Assembly (NCBI GenBank): GCA_029975215.1 | Contig: JARKPO010000005.1 | Coordinates: 1 to 64,000 of the forward strand | Direction of reading: 5' to 3' | Length of the DNA stretch: 64,000 bases | DNA from: Levilinea sp. | GTDB taxonomy: Bacteria; Chloroflexota; Anaerolineae; Anaerolineales; Anaerolineaceae | Part shown: positions 15,470-23,995 of the stretch, piece after piece | Layout: every line of letters starts with the position of its first letter | Position numbering within the stretch: the first letter of the stretch is position 1 | Translations under genes and position numbers: made by a program | Notes under the pieces: model-generated | What the model saw: only the letters and a program-made list of their open reading frames with translations | What the model was told of the DNA's origin: nothing | Database searches by the model: none

Positions 15470-16597
15470 ATGGCATCCTCTTTAATGCAGCCGCCTGTGT
15501 GGATTGACCGTTATGCCGCCCTGGAACGTTTGGCCAGCCAACTGCTGCGCGAAACGCGGGTGGCGGTGGATACGGAATCGAACTCGTTGTACGCCTATCA
15601 AGAACAGGTGTGTCTGATTCAAATTTCCACCATTGAAAAAGATTACCTGATCGATCCCCTGGCCATCGACAGCCTGGACCCTTTGGCGGGTGTGTTTTCG
15701 CGCTCAGAGGTTGAAAAGATCTTCCACGCGGCTGAATATGACATCATCTGCCTGAAACGCGATTTTGGCTTTGAGATTCACCACCTGTTTGACACCATGC
15801 ACGCCAGCCGCATTTTAGGACGGGAAAACGTGGGCCTGGCCGGCATTTTGGAACAGGAATTTCAAATTGAGCTGAATAAGCAATACCAGCGCGCCAATTG
15901 GGGCCGACGCCCGCTGCCGCCGGAGATGTTGGCCTACGCCCGCCTGGACAGCCATTACCTGATTGACCTGCGCGCCCGTTTGGAGGCGGAACTGCGCCAG
16001 CGCGGACGCTGGGAGCTGGCCCAGGAGGATTTTTGCCGCCTGGAGAACACCGAAGTGCCCCCGCAGGAGAACGGCAACGCCGTCTGGCGCATTCCCGGCG
16101 CGCACGACCTGAACGCTTCCCAATTGGCGGTGCTGAAATCTCTGGTACAGTACCGCGATCAGCAGGCACGGATGGCCAATTTGCCTGTGTTTAAGGTGCT
16201 GAGCAACCAGGTGCTGTACGAGATTGCCCGCAGCCTGCCGCAAACCCGGTCGGCATTGGAGGGCCTGGGGATTCTCAACGGCCGCCTGCTGCAGCGGCAT
16301 GGCGACTCATTACTGCAGGCTGTGCAGCGCGGTCTGCGCGAGCCCCCCTTGACCCGTACCCACAATCAGCGCCCCAGCGACGCGTACCTGACGCGCCTGG
16401 ACGCCCTGCGCAGCTGGCGCAAACAGACTGCGGAATCGCTGGAAGTGCCTTCGGATGTAGTGCTGCCGCGCGATGTGCTGGAATGTATTGCCCAGAGCTG
16501 CCCGAACTCTCTGGAGGAGCTGCGCGGCTTGATGAACACCATTCCCTGGCGCTACCAGAACTTTGGAAACGAGATCCTGCGCGTTATTCATCCCTAG
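15470..16597 (+). CDS. rnd: RNase D-like 3'-5' exonuclease with HRDC domain
   Basis: The 375-aa protein has a DEDDy exonuclease domain. Motif I is VAVDTESNSLYAYQEQ, motif II appears near IFHAAEYDIICLKRDFG and motif III includes YARLDSHYLIDLR. The HRDC domain begins near LNASQLAVLKSLVQYRDQQA, and a second HRDC-like region ends the protein. RNase D matures tRNA 3' ends. Its stop overlaps the AGGAGG of the next gene, so it forms an operon with a beta-CASP RNase-like protein. Confidence 0.9.
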   Translation: MASSLMQPPVWIDRYAALERLASQLLRETRVAVDTESNSLYAYQEQVCLIQISTIEKDYLIDPLAIDSLDPLAGVFSRSEVEKIFHAAEYDIICLKRDFGFEIHHLFDTMHASRILGRENVGLAGILEQEFQIELNKQYQRANWGRRPLPPEMLAYARLDSHYLIDLRARLEAELRQRGRWELAQEDFCRLENTEVPPQENGNAVWRIPGAHDLNASQLAVLKSLVQYRDQQARMANLPVFKVLSNQVLYEIARSLPQTRSALEGLGILNGRLLQRHGDSLLQAVQRGLREPPLTRTHNQRPSDAYLTRLDALRSWRKQTAESLEVPSDVVLPRDVLECIAQSCPNSLEELRGLMNTIPWRYQNFGNEILRVIHP

Positions 16598-16606
16598 GAG
16601 GCTGTC

Positions 16607-18004
16607 ATGAAGCTGCATATCTTGGGCGCAGCCCATACGGTTACTGGATCGGAATATCTGCTTGAAGTGAACGGACACCGCCTGCTGTTGGAATGCGGCT
16701 TGTTTCAGGGCCGGCGCAGCGATACCTACGAGAAGAACCTGCACTTCAGCTATAACCCCAAAGATGTGGATGCGATGATCCTTTCGCATGCCCACATTGA
16801 TCACAGCGGCAATTTGCCCAACCTGGTGAAGAACGGCTTCAACGCGCCCATCTACGCCACGCCGGCCACGGTGGAATTGACAGATATCATGCTGCAGGAT
16901 TCGGCACATGTGCAGGAGATGGACGTTGCTTTTGTGAACAAAAAGCGCAGCCAACGCCGCGAACCCCTGGCGGAGCCGCTGTATACCGTGCAGGACGCCA
17001 TCGACGTGCGCCCGTTGTTCGTGAAGAAGAATTACAACGAGACTTTCACCCCCATCCCTGGCGTGCTCGCTCAGTTGGTGGATGCCGGCCACATTCTAGG
17101 CTCGGCCAGCGTGTGTTTGGACGTGAAGGAAGACGGGCGCAGCTACCGCTTTTGGTTCTCCGGTGATATCGGCCGCTACCAGCTGCCCCTGCTGAAAGAC
17201 CCCACGATGCCGCAGGACGTGGATTACCTGTTGATGGAAAGCACCTATGGGGATAAGGTGCACGGCGACCCCGAAGTCGCCTTCCGCGAATTTCGCGATG
17301 TGGTCAAGCGCACGGTGGCGCGCGGCGGTAAGGTGATCGTTCCGGCCTTTGCGGTAGGCCGCACCCAGGAACTGGTGTACGCGCTCAACCGTATGATCAC
17401 CAGTGGCGAGCTGCCCGCCATCCCTGTGTTTGTCGACAGTCCCCTGGCGGTGCGCGCCACCAATGTGTTTAAAGAGTTTGCGGATGATTTTGATGAGGAA
17501 ACTCGCGCCTTTGTGCTCAGCGGTAAGCACCCGGCCCTGACCTTTAAGACCCTCACCTATATTCAGTCGGTGGATGAATCCAAAGCGCTGAACGAACGCA
17601 GCGACCCCATGGTGATCATCTCAGCCTCGGGCATGGCGGAAGCCGGTCGGATTCTACACCATTTGCGCAACAACATCGAAAACCCGCGCAATACCATCGC
17701 AATTGTCTCCTGGCAGGCCCCCGACACCCTCGGCCGCCGCCTGGCAGACCGCGAGCCGCATGTGCGCATCTTTGGCGAAAAATTCACCCGCCGCGCCGAA
17801 GTGGCCACCATCGGCGGCCTGTCGGCCCACGCCGACCAGGCCCTGCTGATGCGCTACGCCCAGGCCAGCAACGGACGCCTGAAGAAACTGGTGGTGGTGC
17901 ACGGCGAGCCGCGCTCTTCGGGTGTGCTGATTGAAAAGCTGCGGCCGGCCCTGCCCGAGACGGAAATCATTTACCCAATTCAGGACGAGATTGTGGATAT
18001 TTAA
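16607..18004 (+). CDS. Beta-CASP metallo-beta-lactamase RNA nuclease
   Basis: A 465-aa protein of the CPSF73/Ysh1-like family. Motif 2 is SHAHIDHSGNLP, followed by VDAGHILGSASV and FSGDIGRY. The beta-CASP motifs are STYGDKVHGD, VPAFAVGRTQELVY, SASGMAEAGRI and GGLSAHADQ. This architecture is typical of bacterial endo/exoribonucleases. Placement 9 bases after an RNase D gene supports an RNA-processing role. Confidence 0.92.
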   Translation: MKLHILGAAHTVTGSEYLLEVNGHRLLLECGLFQGRRSDTYEKNLHFSYNPKDVDAMILSHAHIDHSGNLPNLVKNGFNAPIYATPATVELTDIMLQDSAHVQEMDVAFVNKKRSQRREPLAEPLYTVQDAIDVRPLFVKKNYNETFTPIPGVLAQLVDAGHILGSASVCLDVKEDGRSYRFWFSGDIGRYQLPLLKDPTMPQDVDYLLMESTYGDKVHGDPEVAFREFRDVVKRTVARGGKVIVPAFAVGRTQELVYALNRMITSGELPAIPVFVDSPLAVRATNVFKEFADDFDEETRAFVLSGKHPALTFKTLTYIQSVDESKALNERSDPMVIISASGMAEAGRILHHLRNNIENPRNTIAIVSWQAPDTLGRRLADREPHVRIFGEKFTRRAEVATIGGLSAHADQALLMRYAQASNGRLKKLVVVHGEPRSSGVLIEKLRPALPETEIIYPIQDEIVDI

Positions 18005-18011
18005 GCCAGTC

Positions 18012-19670
18012 TCAGGTATAATGAACCCGCTTGGAGAGGTGCCGGAGTGGCCGATCGGGGCGGTCTCGAAAACCGTTGTGGCGCTCGTCGTCACCGTGGG
18101 TTCGAATCCCACCCTCTCCGCAGCTACAACTTTTTTGTTCGACAAGAGGTGAAAACGCTTCCGTTGGTTGAAGAGCCACAAACGCGTCGCCTCGGATGAA
18201 AGCTGCCCGGATGGCCGTCCGGAGCAGCTTTTTTCTTTCGGTTGGTAAAGTACTGTCCCAAGCCTCTACACCTGTCAAAATCGCCTGGGCCAATGTCATT
18301 GTAGCATTGATATTGGTGTTTTGCAAGCTATTTAAGGTCTTTTCGTACCTGTTTTTCTCCTCGGCGAATATTTCGCGGGTGATTTCACCATCGATGTAAA
18401 GTTCCTTCGCTCGTTCCATTCTGCTCTCTGCATCCAGCTCTTTTTGGTGCTGATCGTAGATTTCGCGCGAATTTTGCCAGTTGTAGCTGTTGTCTCGTAT
18501 CCATGACAACAGCTGCAACTCCAGTTCATTCGCTCGAGTTGATTTCTGTTGGCAGGTATGCGTCCGATCAATCAATGCGGAATCTCGATAGTATCGCCGT
18601 CCTTCGGAAGAAACGCCGCGCACCGTGGAACCGCAGTAACCACAGAAAAGGGATCCGGTCAGAGGGTAGACCTGAACTCCTCTTTCTCCCTTTTTCTTGC
18701 AATTGAATCCATTGAGAGACCGAAGTTCAGCAGCTCTTTGGAAATCTTCCGGTGAAATAATCGCCGGATGTTTCCCATCGAAGAGTTCCATTTCCCCCAA
18801 TTCGCTTCGTTTCGTATGGCGGCTGCCCAACTTTTTGGAGCTTAGGTATGGAACTTTTCCGATATAGAAAACACGAACCATGGTATTGCGCACCGTATCT
18901 TTCGTGAATGCACCCGGGTTTGAAAATCCCGGATGACCACGCTGCCGAATTTTTACAGAGTAACCATCCGGAAGTGTAAGGGTGTAGTCATTCAACCGAT
19001 CCGCGATATCCATGAAGGAGGTGTTGCCTTCGAGATACCATTTGAAGATGAGCTTCACCACCTCTGAATCGATGGGGTGAACGATCAAGCGTTTTCCATC
19101 GGTTTTATTCGGTGTACCATATTCCGGGCAGTAATCTTTTCCGTTTGGTTCGGTACATTCGGCACAAAGCCCACGGCAGTACCCTAAAGGAGCAAAGCCA
19201 TTCCATAATCCTTCCCTGGCTCTTTGGCGTTTCCCTTTGATTGTTTCCTGACGTAAATTGTCCAGATAAATTTCGGCCAGGATGCCCAAAACGGTGAGCA
19301 TGAGTTTGCCCCAAGGGGATGTAAAATCAAGGCGTTCTTGGACCGACACGAAAGAAACGTCAAAGCCGCGTAGTTCATCCAATGCGGTCAACAAGCCAGC
19401 CAGGTGACGATAGAAGCGGTCTACCTTATCGACAATCACCACATCGAATTTCCCGGCTTCTGCGTTCTGCATCAATTGAGCCAAAGCTGGGCGGTGACTG
19501 TCCTTTTTGGCGGAAATACCCGCATCGGTATAAAGTTCAATCAATTCCCAATCATTATGCTTTGCATAATCTCGAATATTCTTCTCCTGTGCGTCTAAAC
19601 TGTGACCATCCACCTGTTCCCGCATGGAAACCCGACGATAACCAACTGCTCTTAGCCTATCTTTCTCCAT
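18012..19670 (-). CDS. Large serine recombinase (integrase) reading into tRNA-Ser
   Basis: The 552-aa protein has a resolvase catalytic domain (residues 5-150, nucleophile Ser in GYRRVSMREQ, helix in VDKVDRFYRHL). A Cys-rich insertion near 180 (CRGLCAECTEPNGKDYC) is followed by a recombinase domain, a zinc ribbon (FCGYCGS, then C) and a coiled coil. The last ~32 residues (GEGGIRTHGDDERH and on) are merely the antisense of tRNA-Ser, so the frame crosses the attachment junction. The element-encoded protein proper likely ends near LVEQKSCSC. AGGAG precedes the ATG. Confidence 0.9.
   Translation of the reverse strand: MEKDRLRAVGYRRVSMREQVDGHSLDAQEKNIRDYAKHNDWELIELYTDAGISAKKDSHRPALAQLMQNAEAGKFDVVIVDKVDRFYRHLAGLLTALDELRGFDVSFVSVQERLDFTSPWGKLMLTVLGILAEIYLDNLRQETIKGKRQRAREGLWNGFAPLGYCRGLCAECTEPNGKDYCPEYGTPNKTDGKRLIVHPIDSEVVKLIFKWYLEGNTSFMDIADRLNDYTLTLPDGYSVKIRQRGHPGFSNPGAFTKDTVRNTMVRVFYIGKVPYLSSKKLGSRHTKRSELGEMELFDGKHPAIISPEDFQRAAELRSLNGFNCKKKGERGVQVYPLTGSLFCGYCGSTVRGVSSEGRRYYRDSALIDRTHTCQQKSTRANELELQLLSWIRDNSYNWQNSREIYDQHQKELDAESRMERAKELYIDGEITREIFAEEKNRYEKTLNSLQNTNINATMTLAQAILTGVEAWDSTLPTERKKLLRTAIRAAFIRGDAFVALQPTEAFSPLVEQKSCSCGEGGIRTHGDDERHNGFRDRPDRPLRHLSKRVHYT
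18017..18022 (+). promoter_or_regulatory. -10 box of tRNA-Ser
   Basis: TATAAT at 18017-18022, 10 bases before the mature tRNA 5' end. Confidence 0.6.
18033..18120 (+). tRNA. trnS: tRNA-Ser (CGA anticodon), element attachment site
   Basis: This is an 88-base class II tRNA. The acceptor GGAGAGG (18033-18039) pairs with CCTCTCC (18113-18119), followed by discriminator G. The anticodon loop TCTCGAAAA gives CGA, and there is a long variable arm (GTTGTGGCGCTCGTCGTCACC). CCA is not encoded. The foreign serine-recombinase frame begins immediately downstream and runs antisense through the tRNA, marking the 3' end as the likely attachment site. Confidence 0.95.
18201..18236 (+). terminator. Terminator-like hairpin downstream of tRNA-Ser
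   Basis: AAGCTGC-CCGGA and TCCGG-AGCAGCTT pair around TGGCCG and are followed by TTTTTTC. It can end the tRNA-Ser transcript although it lies inside the antisense recombinase frame. Confidence 0.6.
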
Positions 19671-19687
19671 ATAGAGACTCCTAATGC

Positions 19688-19693
19688 TATAAT
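19688..19693 (+). promoter_or_regulatory. -10 box for the XRE regulator
   Basis: TATAAT at 19688-19693 in the 83-base divergent gap between recombinase 1 (minus) and the XRE gene (plus). The arrangement permits the regulator to control both directions. Confidence 0.5.
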
Positions 19694-19753
19694 GGAATTG
19701 ATGTTATGTAATTGTACCCCATAGTTCGTTATTTTGTTCTATTGAGGAAATCC

Positions 19754-20170
19754 ATGGAAGAACCAATTGCTAAAGCTCGTCGAGAAGCGATCCACGCCAC
19801 TTTTGATCCTGAACCGCTGATCGCCAGAATAAAAGAGCTGCTCAAGAAACATAATGAGAGTTATCGGGAGGCATCCCTTCGATCTGGACTTGATCATCAG
19901 GCGATCCGGCGTATCCTTTCAGGTCAAAAACCTCAGATGCATATCTGCATTTTGCTGGCCGATCACTTTGGGGTCAACCCTAACGAGATACTCCATTTGG
20001 CCGGCTGGCCAACATTGAAAGCATTTGATGTTAGTGTGGTCGATGCGGTTAATCTTCCCCCAGAAGCGACAGAAGTAGCTCTTGCTGTGGCAAAGATTTC
20101 TGAACCAGGCGTCCGCAGAGAAGTCACAGATGCGATTCTGATCCTGATGAAAAAATATTTTACTGAATAA
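19754..20170 (+). CDS. XRE-family HTH transcriptional regulator
   Basis: The 138-aa protein has a Cro/CI-type helix-turn-helix at about residues 20-75 (SYREASLRSGLDHQAIRRILSG, ADHFGVNPNEILHLAG). A C-terminal helical part (PEATEVALAVAKISEPGVRRE) may dimerise. Start 19754 (MEEPIAKAR) is chosen for GAGGAAA upstream. It lies divergent from recombinase 1 and is the likely repressor of the element's integration module. Confidence 0.8.
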   Translation: MEEPIAKARREAIHATFDPEPLIARIKELLKKHNESYREASLRSGLDHQAIRRILSGQKPQMHICILLADHFGVNPNEILHLAGWPTLKAFDVSVVDAVNLPPEATEVALAVAKISEPGVRREVTDAILILMKKYFTE

Positions 20171-20284
20171 CAACCGAGGATCCGATAAGCATCTTACATA
20201 GGTCGCTCTGTCAGTGATATAAAACAATGCAAAAGATTTCTGCATACCCCTAATAGGGTAAAAGTTTCAATAGGGTGAATCTCC

Positions 20285-21925
20285 ATGCCAATTGAAGACG
20301 ACCTGATCGATTTTTTCGCGCAAAATGAACGGGGTAAATTTGATCGAAATGTCGAGGCGTTTTTGTTTCGTTTCGGCTTTTTTCGAGCCGCAATCTGGCC
20401 GACATTGGAAGAAATCGGTAAAGAATATATGTCGGAGGAAGGAGATGCACGAAGTAAGCGAGAGCTTGTTCGGCAGAAAATGGAGGATAAAATAAATACG
20501 CTTTTAGCTTCACCTCCCCTGCCATCCGTTCAACTTTTGGTTAATACATTTACCACCACTCAATTTGTTCGCTGGTCGGTACTGGCTCACCGTTTGTTTG
20601 AATTGGGGCTGGTCGGACAAACGGAAGAATGCAACATCCGGGGCTTGTTAAATTTAACCCAAGCTCTGAATACTTGTCAACATTTGGAAATCTATGATTT
20701 GAGACTTAGTAATGTAAGGCGGGTGGATTACAAATTAGGACAAGAATATTTCATTGTTGATCAAGGTTTGATTGAAAAACTGAAACATGCCATTGATCTT
20801 GCGGACACAATATCCGGGGATTTTGGATTGGTTCCCTTTTCTTTTCTACGTGAAAATTTGGGGGCACTTATAGATATAGCAGACATTGTCTTTGAAGCCG
20901 TTCAGTTCAATCCCGATGTAATCTGGGTCAAAGATAGTAAAGGCGAAACCTATTATCACTTTATTCATAAAAAAGATGGGTTTGTTTCCTGTTTAGGCCG
21001 AATTTTTTCGGTTACAGATCGAGTTCATCTCAATGATCTTGTCGAAGCCATGCGCCGTTCTGTCGTCAGGAGGCAGGGCAAAAAAGCTCGCCAGCTTTTA
21101 AAACCTGATGCTATTGTAAACTTTATCCGAGCTTATCGTCCTCTTCAGCTTACCGGGGATTGGGTGACTTTTTCTGGGGAACGACAGTCCGTACGTGATA
21201 TTGAGTCGGTTGCGGTAAAACTCTTACGGGAAAAAAGCCCGGTGGTCTATCATGACCTTTATAAAACTTTGCGGGATAAGGGATATGGAGAAGCCAGCAT
21301 CGATGATGTGATTTATCATTCCCCCATTATCAGTATGGATGTCAGTAAAGGCTATGGAAATTATCAGTATTCATTGATCGGTCAGGGTTCCGGCGCCTTT
21401 GTCCCAGAAGATGTGCAAGATGAACACGAAGATTGGCGCAACATTTCGCCCCAAGATTTTAAGGAGAAGCAGGATGAAGCAGATTCTATCGGGCAATTGG
21501 GGGAGGAATATGTGAATGCCTTTTTGACCGATGAAATCAGAAAAGAAAGAATTCTCAGTTTTGAGTGGGTTTCTCAAAAACATCCCACAGCGCCGTTTGA
21601 TTTTCAGGTATGTACTAAGGATGGCAATGAAATGTTCATTGATGTGAAATCAACCGGATGGGGATTTGCCGCTAACCTCCACATTTCATATGGAGAGCTA
21701 TGCAAGATGGGGGCGAGCCAGAATTACCATATTTTCCGCGTCTACGATGTGCGTCCTGATGTTGCGAAACTCAGAATTTCGGTCAATCTGAATCAATTCG
21801 CCAATAAGATCATACCTTACATTGAGCAAATGCCTTTCGAGATTTATCCTGATAGCATTGTTCTGGATCCCTCTCTGATACATTTCGACAGGGAGATTGT
21901 GCTCATAGAGGGGAGACATAATTAA
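20285..21925 (+). CDS. DUF3883-type nuclease-like protein with sigma-4-like HTH
   Basis: A 546-aa protein. Near residues 36-65, WPTLEEIGKEYMSEEGDARS followed by RELVRQKMEDKI resembles the region-4 helix-turn-helix of sigma factors. The middle (about 170-370) has no recognised family. The C-terminal part (400-500) looks like DUF3883: GQLGEEYVNAFL, PFDFQV, then MFIDVKST, which together form a PD-(D/E)xK-like D...DxK core. Such proteins occur in restriction and anti-phage loci. Function is inferred; the gene is AT-rich relative to the host. Confidence 0.6.
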   Translation: MPIEDDLIDFFAQNERGKFDRNVEAFLFRFGFFRAAIWPTLEEIGKEYMSEEGDARSKRELVRQKMEDKINTLLASPPLPSVQLLVNTFTTTQFVRWSVLAHRLFELGLVGQTEECNIRGLLNLTQALNTCQHLEIYDLRLSNVRRVDYKLGQEYFIVDQGLIEKLKHAIDLADTISGDFGLVPFSFLRENLGALIDIADIVFEAVQFNPDVIWVKDSKGETYYHFIHKKDGFVSCLGRIFSVTDRVHLNDLVEAMRRSVVRRQGKKARQLLKPDAIVNFIRAYRPLQLTGDWVTFSGERQSVRDIESVAVKLLREKSPVVYHDLYKTLRDKGYGEASIDDVIYHSPIISMDVSKGYGNYQYSLIGQGSGAFVPEDVQDEHEDWRNISPQDFKEKQDEADSIGQLGEEYVNAFLTDEIRKERILSFEWVSQKHPTAPFDFQVCTKDGNEMFIDVKSTGWGFAANLHISYGELCKMGASQNYHIFRVYDVRPDVAKLRISVNLNQFANKIIPYIEQMPFEIYPDSIVLDPSLIHFDREIVLIEGRHN

Positions 21926-21963
21926 TCCAAGTTGCCGCCTTGGGGTGGCAACTTGGATTAATT
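21920..21963. terminator. 17-bp perfect inverted repeat between convergent genes
   Basis: The arm at 21920-21936 (AATTAATCCAAGTTGCC) pairs perfectly with 21947-21963 around a 10-base loop. It overlaps the stop of the DUF3883 gene and ends beside the stop of recombinase 2. A bidirectional terminator is most likely, although the T-tracts are short. Confidence 0.6.
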
Positions 21964-23767
21964 AACTGTACGAATAGCATGGCAGTAATCTGTCAAAAGG
22001 TTCGTGGGCCAGGATGAGCCGAATTTTGGAAGTTGGGTCAAAGTAAATAGAGAGAAACATGACCTTTAGCAGCTTTTTCCGTTCGGTCATATTGAAGGTT
22101 GCCCAGATCTTTGGAAATTCCTTCAATAAACCCATGATTTCGCGCGCTTCCGGCTGTGAAGTGGGTTGGTAAGTCTCAAGATTTTTACCGATCGTCAATG
22201 CTTTTTCCTGGAAATCGGGCAGGCTAATAAAGCCATTGGAGTACAGTTCCTTCGCCCGGTTCAGTTCCTGGCGCAAGTTGTAGCTTTCCCGTTCGAACTC
22301 CGCCATCCCGTCGTCGCTAAGGTAATAGGCAGCGATCATCTCGTACCAGGCTTCAGGGATAGAAAACTGGGAGACCAGGTGGTCGACTTGAGCTTCAGCG
22401 ATCTTTGCTCTCAGATTTGTATCGTGCGCATCGACCAGTTCACGCCAGTTCTCATCCTCAACGGTCTGGATGCCGTCATTTTCTAGAACTTCCCCTAATA
22501 CCACTTTACTGGAGTTTCCTTTCCGTTTGTCCAGCATCACCGCGCAGCGATAATATTGGTTCTGGCTCCCGCCCAGTGAACCCCGCAGACCAACTTTATG
22601 ATGTCCGTGTTCATAACATACCCAGCAGCGACCAATGCCGCTTAAGAGATATTCGTGATGTTGTCTTGTTCGATCTGTTGTGGGCGTATTCGCTTTGGCC
22701 TGACGGCGTTGCATATTCCGCTTCCACAAATCAGCAGAATAGAGCGGTTCATGGACACCCTGTGTCAGAACCTGGGGATTACGCCGATTCTCCAGGGCAA
22801 TACTGGTATTGCGTTTCTTGGGATTTTCCGGGTCGTCTTCCATATCCAACGGGCGGGTAGGGTAGTGCGCCACCAGGCCAACGTAATACGGGCTTCGAAT
22901 AATCACACGGATGCTATCTCTACTGAAAGCTCCAGGCCTTTTCTGGTTTGGTAGACCCTTGGTGCGGAAATGGATCAGCGATCCATCTGGTAAACGGAAC
23001 AGGTGACGGTTCAGGTCGTCGGCAACTTCCAGATCGCTCTTTCCCTGGGCGTACAGGTTGACCGCCAGTCGAACCCCATGCGCTTCGACTGGATGGGGAA
23101 CTGCGATCCGGCCGCGCTGACTTTCGACTCTATCCGGTTTGCCATATTGTGGGCAGTAATCTTTGCCGTTCGGATCGGAACAAGTTGAGCACAGACCATT
23201 GCAGTAACCGAAGCGAAAGGATGCATTGGACAGCCCACGCATCACCCGCTCGAGTTTTGCCTCCCGAGTACGGGCAGAGGATTGCCAAATGTACATTTCA
23301 GCCAGGGCGCCAAGAACGTAGAGCACCAGACGCCCCCACCAGTTATCGGTATCAATCTGTTCTGTCACCGATACCAGGCGCACGCGATAACGCTTGATCA
23401 TTCTCAGAAAGCGCAGAAGCGATTCCAGGTTTCGATACAGACGGTCCAGACGATGGACAACCACGATCGTGATGCGTCCGGCCTTGATGTCATTGATCAT
23501 GTGCTGCAGTTCGGGCCGGCGGCTATTCCGTCCGGTTCTAGCCGGGTCTTCGTACACCTGGTAGATTTGCCAACCCTTTGTTTTGGCATACTCCTCAGAG
23601 CGATCCGGCTGAATATCCAACGAATATCCGTGAGCGCGATGATCGATCCGGGACACGCGCGTGTAAATCCCTGCCATTTCCGATCCATCAGGCCGGTTCA
23701 ATTCTTTTACGTATCCCTGGATTTTCTTGTTCAAATCATCCAGGCTGTTTGGGATGAAATCCAACAT
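21962..23767 (-). CDS. Second large serine recombinase
   Basis: The 601-aa protein has its catalytic domain at about residues 32-175 (IYTRVSRIDH with nucleophile Ser; VHRLDRLYRNLESLL). A Cys-rich insert (CNGLCSTCSDPNGKDYC) matches that of recombinase 1. A recombinase domain, a Cys/His zinc site (GRCWVCYEHGHH...YRCAVM) and a coiled coil follow. A 30-residue extension precedes the catalytic domain. It is the last gene of a three-gene operon whose promoter carries ComA-box-like operators (24503-24560). Confidence 0.9.
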   Translation of the reverse strand: MLDFIPNSLDDLNKKIQGYVKELNRPDGSEMAGIYTRVSRIDHRAHGYSLDIQPDRSEEYAKTKGWQIYQVYEDPARTGRNSRRPELQHMINDIKAGRITIVVVHRLDRLYRNLESLLRFLRMIKRYRVRLVSVTEQIDTDNWWGRLVLYVLGALAEMYIWQSSARTREAKLERVMRGLSNASFRFGYCNGLCSTCSDPNGKDYCPQYGKPDRVESQRGRIAVPHPVEAHGVRLAVNLYAQGKSDLEVADDLNRHLFRLPDGSLIHFRTKGLPNQKRPGAFSRDSIRVIIRSPYYVGLVAHYPTRPLDMEDDPENPKKRNTSIALENRRNPQVLTQGVHEPLYSADLWKRNMQRRQAKANTPTTDRTRQHHEYLLSGIGRCWVCYEHGHHKVGLRGSLGGSQNQYYRCAVMLDKRKGNSSKVVLGEVLENDGIQTVEDENWRELVDAHDTNLRAKIAEAQVDHLVSQFSIPEAWYEMIAAYYLSDDGMAEFERESYNLRQELNRAKELYSNGFISLPDFQEKALTIGKNLETYQPTSQPEAREIMGLLKEFPKIWATFNMTERKKLLKVMFLSIYFDPTSKIRLILAHEPFDRLLPCYSYS

Positions 23768-23779
23768 GGTCAGCCTATC

Positions 23780-23995
23780 CTAATCGTCTGTTTTATTTTC
23801 CGATGGTGTTTCATTTTGGGTGTCGGTTGGATGATCTTTCTCATCGCTCAAAAAGTCCAGATCGTTTTCAACCACCTTACCGGTAATCCTCCGGAGTGCT
23901 AAAGCCAGCTCATAGCAAAACTCGCGGATTTTCTCCTGTGAGGCGCGATCTGCTCGGGGGCTTTGCGGTTTGTCATCTGGCGCATTTGCATTCAC
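23780..23995 (-). CDS. Small protein of the recombinase operon
   Basis: A 71-aa protein of unknown family. The GTG start at 23995 is chosen because GGAGG lies just upstream within the end of the preceding gene, giving a 23-base overlap. The central part is helical (KIREFCYELALALRRITGKVVE) and the ends are acidic/polar. Its place between the 142-aa protein and recombinase 2, 12 bases before the latter, suggests an accessory such as a recombination directionality factor, but this is inference only. Confidence 0.55.
   Translation of the reverse strand: MNANAPDDKPQSPRADRASQEKIREFCYELALALRRITGKVVENDLDFLSDEKDHPTDTQNETPSENKTDD

Noticed and set aside
18033..18120. GEGGIRTHGDDERH... as a conserved protein domain at the recombinase C-terminus
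   Set aside because: It is the antisense translation of tRNA-Ser, a well-known artefact.
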